From Planctomycetota bacterium (GTDB taxonomy: Bacteria > Planctomycetota > Phycisphaerae > Phycisphaerales > Zrk34), in the NCBI GenBank assembly GCA_016125255.1, contig WGMD01000002.1:434001-498000 (forward strand): a stretch of DNA of 64,000 bases, given 5' to 3'. Numbering within the stretch: position 1 is the stretch's first letter; each line of letters starts with the position of its first letter. Below, piece by piece: positions 44,849 through 53,847 of this stretch. Position numbers and translations under genes: made by a program. The notes under the pieces are model-generated. The model was not told the DNA's origin. It ran no database searches and saw only the letters and a program-made list of their open reading frames with translations.

Positions 44849-47800
44849 AACGATTTCCCGTCATTTTGCTTTTCGTTGGGTTGCTCGTGGGCGTGTCCAA
44901 TGCAACCGACTTGCCCTACAAACTGCCCGATCCGGGTCGCCGTCTGTTTGACGTCGCCAAGTTGTCGATGACGCCGTCCGATCGTATTGAGATCGTTAAG
45001 GCGATGGTGCACTTCGCTGCGGATCAGTTGGACCCGAATGATCCACATGAAGCCGCCATTGCGGGACGGCTGCTTTCGATGGCGATGCGGCTCGATCCGA
45101 ATAATCAGCAGGCGCTTCTGACGCATACAAAGATGGCTCGCGGACTCAAGCCGCAGCGCGTTGGCGGCAATGCCAGTGCACGCCAATTGACGATGTTCCT
45201 GATCGGCAAGGCCAAAGCGATGACAGAGTCCAAGGCCGATGCGGATCGCGATCTGGCGGCCTACCTACTGGATTTGACCGTGCTGCTGGAGGATCCGAGC
45301 GACGATGTGATCGTCATGATCGAGTCGCTTCGACGAGACGGACACTTTGCACAAGAGAACTGGGCGCCGCCCGTACCGGAGCGTGCAATGCCGCCTGCGG
45401 CGCCGGGCGAGGATGCCGGCGCGAACCAAGTGGCCAACCCGCAAGTCGCAACACCGCCGGCAATGGCGGCCGAATATTGGTTCATCCGCGAGGGCAATCA
45501 GGTCCGACCATTGACCAAAGGTGATTTCGAGCTGGTGGGCAATCGTCTCGATGTGAAATTTCGGCAATCATCGGCCAAGCAGTGGCTGATCTTCGGCGAG
45601 CACCCATTTGTCGGCGATTTTGAAGTGCGCTTCACCTTGCGCACGCCGTGCGGCCTAGTCTTCTTCCTTGATTCGAACGCCGGCAGTTCGAACGATTCGG
45701 AAGCTTCCCCAGAGCGGGCGAAGAATGGTCGCTACGACATCATCATCCGCCGCGCGAACAATCTGCTATCGGTGACATCCAATGATCGCCCGATCAATAT
45801 CTTCGCGCTTACCGATTTGACGCGCCCGTTGCGCCTTGCGTTCAAGTCGAGCGAGCATCGGATCTCCATGGAGAATTTTCAGGTGGTCCACGCAACCGGA
45901 TTGGCCGGAGAAGGCGCGAACGGATTCGTACATGGCGTGACGATTGATGAATATCCAGATCCGACGCTTGTCGCCAACGGCGACCGCGGTCCGCCGCTGG
46001 ATCAATACATCGCCGAGTTTGGAGTCGACGGACGATTTCGACCCGCATCAGCGGAGCGTCAGATCGTCGTGACGTCATGGGTCCGGATCGACAAGGCAGG
46101 CACGTATCAATTTGTCGCCGATGACAACAAGCTGGTCGTGAGCGGCGAGCATGTCGTGTCCGCCAAGTCGTCGACAACGGCACAAGGCGTGACGCACGTC
46201 GACGCCGAATTGACGCCGGGGATGATCAAACTGGAGTGGACCAAGGCGCCGGGCAAAGGAATGGTCGTCGGTACATGGATACTGCCGGGCGAGACTCGGA
46301 TCGAACCAATCCCGGCGCAACGTATGTACCGCACCGCCGCACCGATTGCGCTGGCGGATCTGGTCACAAAAGAACCCTTCGGTTTCGCCGCCCATGCGGA
46401 TAGTCGCGAGGGCAAACGCAAAGTCGTCGACGCGACCCGACTGCGCAGCTTCGGCGATCCTAGTCCCACGCTTCGACCTCTTCCGATCGATTTCGCGAGT
46501 GTGAATGATTCGGACCGCAAGACGCTTGCCGCGGCGATCGTAACCGTCTTGCGGAATCATTTGCTTCCCAATTCGCTCATTAAGAATCGCGAACGCGACA
46601 TCATCAACAGCTTGCGAGCGGCGATCTTTCAGATGTTGCCTGAAGATCGCGATGCATTGATTCTCGGCTGGCAACTGCGTCACGGCGAAATGCCCGAGCC
46701 CATTGATGAGGCGACCGCTCGCGCGAACATGGACGCTCTCATCCCTCTGGCGAAACGATGGGCGGCATCATCGACTGATGCGGAGCGCCTCTTGGCGGCG
46801 CTCGCCTACCGGATGCGTCTTGCGATGTCGCCGGATGATCTGGACGCGCTTTACAACATTGAGCGATTGCGCCTTGATCGCTATGTGGTTTTCTGGCCGG
46901 TGACAAGCGGCAGCCTGCAGCAGGATGTGTCAGCGAGCGACGAAGGGAAAAATCCGATCAACCCCGACGACTGGTGGGTCTACACCGCGATTTCGCACGG
47001 GTGGGGAACCCATGTGATGCCTCTGGCGCTTGCCGACGGCGGCGTGGTCGACGGGGCCGTCTGGATCGAAGGGGCTCATCCCTACGGCCGGCTGATCAAT
47101 TGGCGCACACCCATCGTCGGCGACTTCCGTATTCAAGCGGAGATTCGGGGAGCCGCGGGATTCGGCCTCATGAGCGGACTCGACACGCCGAAGCCGCACG
47201 TTATCGCGTGGGTCGCGCGCGGTCCGTATTCGTCGTATGAACCGATCACCGTGACGCGCACCGGCGACAAGATCACAGTGCTGGTCAACGGCAAAGAAGT
47301 TGTTGCGGATCTCGACCCGGCGGCCGACCCGGCGCGACCGGCCTACTTCGCGGTTGGCTACGGCAAAGACACGGGACTCAATGTTGCGTTCGCCACGGTT
47401 CGCAGCTTCGAGGCGGCGATGCGGCCCACGAATGCGGGACCTGCGGATGCACGGCGTTATGGATTGATCGTCGACGAGTATACGAGCCAACTGGAACCGG
47501 TGAACCCGAAGGAAGAGATGACGAATCGCACGTTCATCAATGGCGCACCGGCGATACGGCAATACGGCACTTTCGACGCAGACGGAAAGACGGCGCTGAC
47601 CGAACTTCGCAATGTCTGTCTGCGCGGCAAAGTGGAGATTCGTGATGCAGGGATGCACCACTTCCGTGTCAAAGGCGGCGTGATCCGCGTCGGCGATGCG
47701 GTCGGTGATTTCAAACGCGGCCCCAACATCAGCGAACTCAATGTCGAACTCAAGCCTGGGCTAGTGCCGATTGAAATATTTAAGCCGCAGAGAACGCGTG

Positions 47801-50800
47801 ATGTTGAACTGACGTGGGCCCCGGCCGGCGCACGAGATTTTGGGCCGATCGAGTTGGATCGACTCACATTCGATGCGTCGCAACTTCACGTCGATCACGG
47901 AACCGTCGCATCGCTGATTGATCCGTCGCTGCGCCTCGCGGTACGTTACGCCGAGCCGCAGATCGATTATGCCGCCCGGGACTACTCCGGTTTGCTGCCC
48001 GAGACGCAGCGGAATTCAGCAGCGGATGCACTGATGCGATGGGTGAATCATGCTTTGGAGATGCAGTCAGATCAGGATGCTCGCGTTGCCGCGGAGGCGA
48101 TCGGGATGGCGCTCCACCTGGTGCCGGGACATCGCGAGGCAACTCTAACAAACGCATTGTTCGTAGCGCAGCGGAGACTCGAACCACGCGAGCCTCTGAG
48201 AGACGGCGGCCTCAAGGAAATCGACACAACCCTCAGTGACGCGCGGGACAAGTTGCTCGCGCAGAACAGCGATGCCGCTCGGCAGGCTGCAGGCTACCTC
48301 AACGACCTGATCGCCTTGATCGACCCCGATGACGCGCGGGCGCAGGCGCTGATCGCCAAAGCGATCAATGAAAGGACTCAGCCCGATTGGACCTGGGCCG
48401 GGCCGGACCGTCGACCGCTGCAGCCGGCGCCGCGTAAGATCGGACCGTCGGTTGAAGTCGCCTCGCCGATTCAGCCCGGGCAGGACATTTCCAAGCAGCA
48501 GATGACCACGGTCGCCTCTACAGCCGCCAACAGCACCACAGCGAAGCTCGAAGTGGTTGCCGCCAATCTGACCATCGACGGCCGTGTAGTCGACGCCACG
48601 GAAGCGGTGCGAGACCGGGCGGGTCGATTCGGCATGGCGTTCCCGATCGAAGCGCACGAACTGACGAATGAATTTGTCCCGCCAACGGCCCATGCGACGC
48701 TGTCGATTCAGACTCGATTTGACGGCCACGTCGATACACAAACTTTCACATTGCCCGATTATGTCATGATTTTGCCGCAGGCGCCCGCTGATCTGGTACG
48801 TTTCAGCAGCGAGCCCGGCCACGCTTTTCGTGGCATCACCATTCTCGAAGCACGCTACGGATACGATCGCACGTGGGGCGATGTGACTCAATCGTTCATC
48901 GATCGATGGCGAGTTGAACTAGAGCGCGCGACCACGAGCAAGACGCCCGAGCCGATCGGTGTATTCGTCAATCAGAGCATCAGCGCAGGTCATTCGCGTG
49001 CGATGAGCACAAAATCACGCCTCGTCGTCACATATATGGAGCGAGGTCAATTGCGGCAGGCTTCCGCGGGTGAGGGCGAGCAGCTTTGGCTGGCGCCGAC
49101 GCCGGAAAACGCCATTGCATTGGAACCGCTGCCGATCGAGTCGTCCGCGACGACCATCGCCGCGTCGCCGGATGGACGTTGGCTCTTTGTGGCGCACGAG
49201 GCACAAGATCGAGTCACCATTTGGGACATCGCGCAATCAAAAATTGACGCTACGCTCGACGTTCCGATGCCGCGCAGCATGCGTTATTTCGAGGGCCGAC
49301 TGTGTGTCGCGCAGTACGATCCGGGACGGATCGTTGTATGCGATCGCCGGGGCGACCATTGGCGCGTCAGTAATGCTTACAATGTGCCGAATGGGCATCC
49401 CTTCTATCTCAGTGCCGCCGATGAGAATCACGCGAAGAATACGATCTTTGTCAGCGCCACCCATGGCACCGGATTTCGCTGGTTGCGTTTCAATACGCAA
49501 GCTGGCGCAATCGCACCATTGGATGTCGCAGCCGACGGCGCGCTGGAAATCAGCACCGATGGTCTGATGGCAGCGGTCCAAACAGCTCCCGGTCCGCGAG
49601 ATGGCAAAATCATCACGATCGATCTGCCGGCACTGACGGATTCCGCGAGTCCAAAACTCAGCCCCGTCTTCAGTCAGCAATTGATGCCGCCCTGCTTCGC
49701 AGGTGTCGGATCACATTGGTATATCGGCCAACGGCTGAGTGTTGGGGGGAAGTTGATCCCCGTCGCCGATTCGTTCAAACGCACCGTCATGCCCGATGCG
49801 ACGGAGCCGATGGCCTACACGCTCGGGCCGGAAAACTTGGGCGCGATCAGCCTCGGCCTTCCCGCGTTGACGCTCGCCGATCGGTCGGTCCGCTATCCCG
49901 CGATGAATGTGACCGAGTCATGGCGCGGTGATTCGTTGAACAACGTGTATTGCGGTCCAATCGCCGTGCACCGCGGCGGGAAATTGCATGTGTTCGTCGT
50001 CGGTTCCGTGACAAAGCGAGTCTTGCATCTGGTGACGGAGCCCTTCGAGCGACCGGCTGAAGTGGCCCAGCAGCCCGGCGACGAACATGTTGTCCGCTAT
50101 CCGATCCTCGGCGCCGACTGGTCCGTCGCATCGACTCCGAAGCGCGATGCGATGTTGATTTCACAGGGGCCTCGACTCACGGTCACTTCCCCGGATGGCG
50201 TGAAGAAGCTCGAGGATCTGGTTCTGCCCTACCGCTATATGCGCGTCGCGCAACGCGGCGATCAACTTATCTGTCTCGGGGCTGCTCGCATTGATGTCGT
50301 CGATCGGCAGACGCTCAAGGTCGTCAAACATGCGGACTTGCCCGACTGTCGCGTCATGGATATGGCTTTGAATCCAGCGCTTAGCCGAACATATGTCGCG
50401 CTCGAGGTGGCTTCGGTGACAGGTCAGGCGGGCGTGTGTGCGATCTACCTCTTTGACGAATCCACGGGGCAGCTGAACCCGATCGAAGGCGCGTTCGGCA
50501 AGTATCTGGCGATCGACTCAACGGGCCAGATTCTCTACGCCGTTCACGACGATCTGAAAATCACAGAGATCGTCGCCGAGGGCGTCGGCGGCGGAATGGC
50601 TCGCGTGTCGCCGGTCACCAGCGGAGACTCCGTGCTATTCAAATATGAAGTGCGGGGACCCCGACTGAACATGGTCGATCACGCAGACTGCATGGGGCGC
50701 GTTCTGAACGGTTTGTATCTCACACACGATGATCGCTATCTGGTATGTGCAGTGCTGACAGGCGGATTCGCCCGTATTCAAACGAAGCTGGCGTGTTTTG

Positions 50801-51822
50801 ACCCAACCAAGATGACGCCGCACTTCTCAATTGTGCTCCAGAACGCCGGGTACACGCCGATGCGAATTGATGTGCATCCGACGCGCGATCTGGCCGTGGC
50901 TTTGACAGAGCTGCGCACGCTTAAAGTGATTGACCTCGCCAGCGGCAACACCGTCAAGCATGACGTTGAAGTGCCCGCCGGATTTTCAGGTTTTCAGGCG
51001 GCGTTCACGCCGGATGGTTCGCACGTTGTCCTGCGCGGTCAGGTTACCCAAGTCGGGCCCAACGAGCCCGATCATCTGCGCGTCATGCCAATCAAAATCG
51101 AAGCAGTCGATGCGCCCGTTGCCGTCGTTCCACAGCCCAAGCCGCAAACTCCGCATCCGACGGTGACGCGTGACCAGATCTCAGCGATCGATCGGCAGCC
51201 GGCTGCGGAAGTGATGACTCCCGCCGTCATCGCGGAGCGATACAAGAATGCGGTCGTCGTGATCAAGACAGACGACGACAGCGGCACCGGATGCGTTGTC
51301 GGCCAAGGACTGGTTCTGACATGTGCCCATGTTGTGCCACGCTCAGGCGCAGCGAAGGTACTGTATCGACTCAGGACCGACGATCCCAACCGCGACTTCC
51401 GAGAGGCCAAGTCGAAGATGGTGTATCTGGATGACGAGGCCGATCTGGCGCTGCTTGAGATCAAGCCAGATGGTTTAATGGCAACGGTCGCGATCGGCCC
51501 TGCCGCCCCCGCCGGACTCGGCGCTGCGGTGACGCTGATCAGCAATCCGGGAGCCGGCGACCAGATACTCGATCACACGCTGACCACAGGCGTCGTCTCC
51601 AGTTCGCGTCGCATGATCAAGAACCGACCATACGTGCAGACCAACGCCGCCATGAATCCCGGCTCTAGCGGAGGACCCGTCTTTGACGAACACGGCCTCG
51701 TGATCGGCATTGCCGTGATGAAAACCAGCCTTGAGGGGACCGGCTTCGCCATCCCCTCCGGCGAACTTCGCGCATTCTTAGACAAATGCGTGCAGGATGG
51801 TGCGAATCAACCAAAGCCGTGA
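44845..51822 (+). CDS. Giant exported protein with beta-propeller and C-terminal trypsin-like protease
   Basis: This 2325-aa protein has a signal peptide (MKRFPVILLFVGLLVGVSNA). Visible parts in order are a TPR-like helical start (about 20-200) and a first lectin-like/LamG-type domain (about 210-360). A PA14-like domain (about 375-500), a repeat of this plan (about 640-1060), and another helical segment (about 1060-1180) follow. A WD40/YVTN-like propeller (about 1430-2090: AASPDGRWLFVAHEAQDRVTI) precedes an S1C protease of HtrA type. Its triad is H2162 (LTCAHVV), D2200 (DEADLALLEI) and S2275 (NPGSSGGPV). No PDZ domain follows. The start overlaps paralogue B. Confidence 0.82.
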   Translation: MKRFPVILLFVGLLVGVSNATDLPYKLPDPGRRLFDVAKLSMTPSDRIEIVKAMVHFAADQLDPNDPHEAAIAGRLLSMAMRLDPNNQQALLTHTKMARGLKPQRVGGNASARQLTMFLIGKAKAMTESKADADRDLAAYLLDLTVLLEDPSDDVIVMIESLRRDGHFAQENWAPPVPERAMPPAAPGEDAGANQVANPQVATPPAMAAEYWFIREGNQVRPLTKGDFELVGNRLDVKFRQSSAKQWLIFGEHPFVGDFEVRFTLRTPCGLVFFLDSNAGSSNDSEASPERAKNGRYDIIIRRANNLLSVTSNDRPINIFALTDLTRPLRLAFKSSEHRISMENFQVVHATGLAGEGANGFVHGVTIDEYPDPTLVANGDRGPPLDQYIAEFGVDGRFRPASAERQIVVTSWVRIDKAGTYQFVADDNKLVVSGEHVVSAKSSTTAQGVTHVDAELTPGMIKLEWTKAPGKGMVVGTWILPGETRIEPIPAQRMYRTAAPIALADLVTKEPFGFAAHADSREGKRKVVDATRLRSFGDPSPTLRPLPIDFASVNDSDRKTLAAAIVTVLRNHLLPNSLIKNRERDIINSLRAAIFQMLPEDRDALILGWQLRHGEMPEPIDEATARANMDALIPLAKRWAASSTDAERLLAALAYRMRLAMSPDDLDALYNIERLRLDRYVVFWPVTSGSLQQDVSASDEGKNPINPDDWWVYTAISHGWGTHVMPLALADGGVVDGAVWIEGAHPYGRLINWRTPIVGDFRIQAEIRGAAGFGLMSGLDTPKPHVIAWVARGPYSSYEPITVTRTGDKITVLVNGKEVVADLDPAADPARPAYFAVGYGKDTGLNVAFATVRSFEAAMRPTNAGPADARRYGLIVDEYTSQLEPVNPKEEMTNRTFINGAPAIRQYGTFDADGKTALTELRNVCLRGKVEIRDAGMHHFRVKGGVIRVGDAVGDFKRGPNISELNVELKPGLVPIEIFKPQRTRDVELTWAPAGARDFGPIELDRLTFDASQLHVDHGTVASLIDPSLRLAVRYAEPQIDYAARDYSGLLPETQRNSAADALMRWVNHALEMQSDQDARVAAEAIGMALHLVPGHREATLTNALFVAQRRLEPREPLRDGGLKEIDTTLSDARDKLLAQNSDAARQAAGYLNDLIALIDPDDARAQALIAKAINERTQPDWTWAGPDRRPLQPAPRKIGPSVEVASPIQPGQDISKQQMTTVASTAANSTTAKLEVVAANLTIDGRVVDATEAVRDRAGRFGMAFPIEAHELTNEFVPPTAHATLSIQTRFDGHVDTQTFTLPDYVMILPQAPADLVRFSSEPGHAFRGITILEARYGYDRTWGDVTQSFIDRWRVELERATTSKTPEPIGVFVNQSISAGHSRAMSTKSRLVVTYMERGQLRQASAGEGEQLWLAPTPENAIALEPLPIESSATTIAASPDGRWLFVAHEAQDRVTIWDIAQSKIDATLDVPMPRSMRYFEGRLCVAQYDPGRIVVCDRRGDHWRVSNAYNVPNGHPFYLSAADENHAKNTIFVSATHGTGFRWLRFNTQAGAIAPLDVAADGALEISTDGLMAAVQTAPGPRDGKIITIDLPALTDSASPKLSPVFSQQLMPPCFAGVGSHWYIGQRLSVGGKLIPVADSFKRTVMPDATEPMAYTLGPENLGAISLGLPALTLADRSVRYPAMNVTESWRGDSLNNVYCGPIAVHRGGKLHVFVVGSVTKRVLHLVTEPFERPAEVAQQPGDEHVVRYPILGADWSVASTPKRDAMLISQGPRLTVTSPDGVKKLEDLVLPYRYMRVAQRGDQLICLGAARIDVVDRQTLKVVKHADLPDCRVMDMALNPALSRTYVALEVASVTGQAGVCAIYLFDESTGQLNPIEGAFGKYLAIDSTGQILYAVHDDLKITEIVAEGVGGGMARVSPVTSGDSVLFKYEVRGPRLNMVDHADCMGRVLNGLYLTHDDRYLVCAVLTGGFARIQTKLACFDPTKMTPHFSIVLQNAGYTPMRIDVHPTRDLAVALTELRTLKVIDLASGNTVKHDVEVPAGFSGFQAAFTPDGSHVVLRGQVTQVGPNEPDHLRVMPIKIEAVDAPVAVVPQPKPQTPHPTVTRDQISAIDRQPAAEVMTPAVIAERYKNAVVVIKTDDDSGTGCVVGQGLVLTCAHVVPRSGAAKVLYRLRTDDPNRDFREAKSKMVYLDDEADLALLEIKPDGLMATVAIGPAAPAGLGAAVTLISNPGAGDQILDHTLTTGVVSSSRRMIKNRPYVQTNAAMNPGSSGGPVFDEHGLVIGIAVMKTSLEGTGFAIPSGELRAFLDKCVQDGANQPKP

Positions 51823-52031
51823 TTCAAAACGATCATGATCGATCGCTGTGCCGATGCGCCGCAGAACTGACATTCACATCCAGTTGCGGCGGTCAATCCC
51901 AGGCACGTGGCGGCACGGCAATGCAAAGATACATCCTGCGGTCTGTTTCGCACGCCACGTGCCACGTCCGCTAATTTGAACGGGTCGTAGATATGAATCA
52001 GCGTGTGGGCGAAGTTGATCGCCGCATTGAG

Positions 52032-53633
52032 CTATCGCGTGATGCCGTCGCCTGAGAGCCCGAATTTCAACAAGTATTTTCGCACGCGATCCGCATCGTT
52101 CACGCTGCGCCGACGTTGTCGAGAAACAGCGAACAATTCCCGCCCGGCCTCAGCGAGCGAACGACTGTGCTGGCAGACGCGCAGCACCTCCGCCAGTTGC
52201 ACCCGATCAAACGGGTCCAAATCAGCGGCGCGATCGGGGCCGAGCGCTTCAGTGACGATTGCGTCGGCTGCGTTCGTCGGCATGACCGGCCGCCACGCCG
52301 CACGAAGCCGCTCGATCTCGTCGTCAACATTCTTTTGGGTGATGCGTCCCCCCGAGGCGAGCGTCGCCATACGTGTGATCGCCGCATTCAGATCGCGGAA
52401 GTTGCCCGACCATGCGGCTTCGTTTGACATGGCGAACTTCATGAAATGATGATGCGCCTCTCGACTGAACGCCACGAGCGAACCAGCCGACTCAGCAAAT
52501 CGGTCGAGCTCGAAACGAACATTCGGCTCGATGTCCTCCCGCCGGTCGATCAGCGCCGGCATGCGAAAAGTCCAGAGATTGATTCGAGCCAGCAAGTCTT
52601 CGCGAAAGTGTCCGTCGCGCACGCGCTCCGACAGATCGCGATTGGTGCCGGCGATGAGTTGAAAGCTGCTCTCGACTTCGCGATCGCTGCCCACAGGCAG
52701 GAACCTTCGCTCTTCCAACGCACGCAGGAGCATCGCCTGTTCGTCGACGCCGAGTTCGCCGATTTCGTCGAGGAACAACAATCCGCCGTTGGCGGCGCGA
52801 AGCAGGCCGGGGCGATCTGCGGTGGCGCCGGTGAATGCGCCGCGCTTGTGACCGAAGAGCGTGCTCATGGCGGTGTCGCCGCGCAGCGTGGCGCAGTTGA
52901 CTTCGATGAACGGACCCGCCAATTGATGCCGCCGCTTCTTGAGTTCGAATATCCGCCGGGCCATCTGCGATTTGCCAGCCCCCGTTGGGCCCGTCAAAAG
53001 GACCGGCGCCGCCGAGTGAGCCGCCACGTGCTCGATCTGCTCGACGAGCGCGTTGAAAGCCGAGTTGCGGGTATCGATGCCGGACTTGAGGGATGACAAT
53101 CCCTCGCGCTGCTCGCGCGCGAATCGCTGTGCAATCCGGTCGTATCGCGACAGATCCAGATCGATGACCGCATATTCGCCCGGCACATTGTGTTGACCCC
53201 GACGCCGCGGCGGCGAGGTCTGGATCAATTTCCCGGGCAGATGACGCGATTCTGTGAGCAGAAAAAGACAGATCTGCGCCACGTGCGTCCCGGTGGTGAT
53301 GTGAACGAGGTATTCCTCCGCATCGGGCTCGAACGGATAGGCCTGAGCAAAGTCGAGCAGGGCTGCATACACCCGCTCAAAGTCCCATGGATCCCCCGTG
53401 TCGATGAGGCGCGGCACGACCCGCGTCTCCGGTGAAACCGCTTCGATGTCCGCGACCACCATGCGCATCATCCGCTCGAACTTCTGCTCATAGAGCAGTT
53501 CAAAGCGATCGATGAGCAACTCCTCATGTTGGCAAATGGACACGCTCGGCCGCCACTTGGACCATCGCTCCGCCCGCTCCGGACCCGCATCCAACTGCGT
53601 CCCGAGAAACCCGATGACAACACGCTTGGTCAT
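52032..53633 (-). CDS. rtcR: RtcR, sigma-54-dependent activator of the RNA-repair operon
   Basis: This 533-aa regulator has an N-terminal RtcR-type CARF domain (about 1-180; HITTGTHVAQ at 111-120, predicted to sense a nucleic-acid ligand). An AAA+ domain follows, with Walker A GPTGAGKS at 215-222, the sigma-54 contact loop GAFTGA and Walker B LLFLDEIGEL. A C-terminal helix-turn-helix part ends the protein (LAEVLRVCQHSRSLAEAGRE). It activates rtcBA in enterobacteria when damaged RNA appears. Here it is divergent from the Ro60/rtcB/rtcA operon, which has a sigma-54 promoter. There is no Shine-Dalgarno before the ATG, and the best promoter puts transcription start at the ATG, suggesting a leaderless message. 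Confidence 0.95.
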   Translation of the reverse strand: MTKRVVIGFLGTQLDAGPERAERWSKWRPSVSICQHEELLIDRFELLYEQKFERMMRMVVADIEAVSPETRVVPRLIDTGDPWDFERVYAALLDFAQAYPFEPDAEEYLVHITTGTHVAQICLFLLTESRHLPGKLIQTSPPRRRGQHNVPGEYAVIDLDLSRYDRIAQRFAREQREGLSSLKSGIDTRNSAFNALVEQIEHVAAHSAAPVLLTGPTGAGKSQMARRIFELKKRRHQLAGPFIEVNCATLRGDTAMSTLFGHKRGAFTGATADRPGLLRAANGGLLFLDEIGELGVDEQAMLLRALEERRFLPVGSDREVESSFQLIAGTNRDLSERVRDGHFREDLLARINLWTFRMPALIDRREDIEPNVRFELDRFAESAGSLVAFSREAHHHFMKFAMSNEAAWSGNFRDLNAAITRMATLASGGRITQKNVDDEIERLRAAWRPVMPTNAADAIVTEALGPDRAADLDPFDRVQLAEVLRVCQHSRSLAEAGRELFAVSRQRRRSVNDADRVRKYLLKFGLSGDGITR

Positions 53634-53640
53634 ATCATAA

Positions 53641-53669
53641 AGTATAATCTTATATCCAACTTTATACAA
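53641..53669 (-). promoter_or_regulatory. Sigma-70-type promoter of rtcR
   Basis: On the minus strand TTGTAT (53669-53664), exactly 17 bases, then TATACT (53646-53641). The predicted start of transcription is near 53634, next to the rtcR ATG. A GTATAA...TTATAC inverted repeat lies across it and could be an operator. Confidence 0.6.
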
Positions 53670-53777
53670 TTATGACGTCACAAAGGACTCGTTCAGTGAC
53701 ACACCCTATTCACATATTTATCACAAAGCATTTTTGAAAAGATAGATATATTTCTGTGCCCATCCGACCTGGTGTGC

Positions 53778-53793
53778 TGGCACGGCGCATGCT
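53778..53793 (+). promoter_or_regulatory. Sigma-54 promoter of the Ro60/Y RNA/rtcBA operon
   Basis: TGGCACG (53778-53784) and TGCT (53790-53793) match the -24/-12 consensus, with GG and GC separated by exactly 10 bases. One base differs from the TTGCW box. Transcription should start near 53804, 44 bases before the Ro60 ATG. The divergent rtcR encodes the expected activator. Confidence 0.85.
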
Positions 53794-53847
53794 TTAAGTG
53801 TTGCATCACGAGCGATGACGCTCGGACGAACGCAAGGAGCAACCGTC

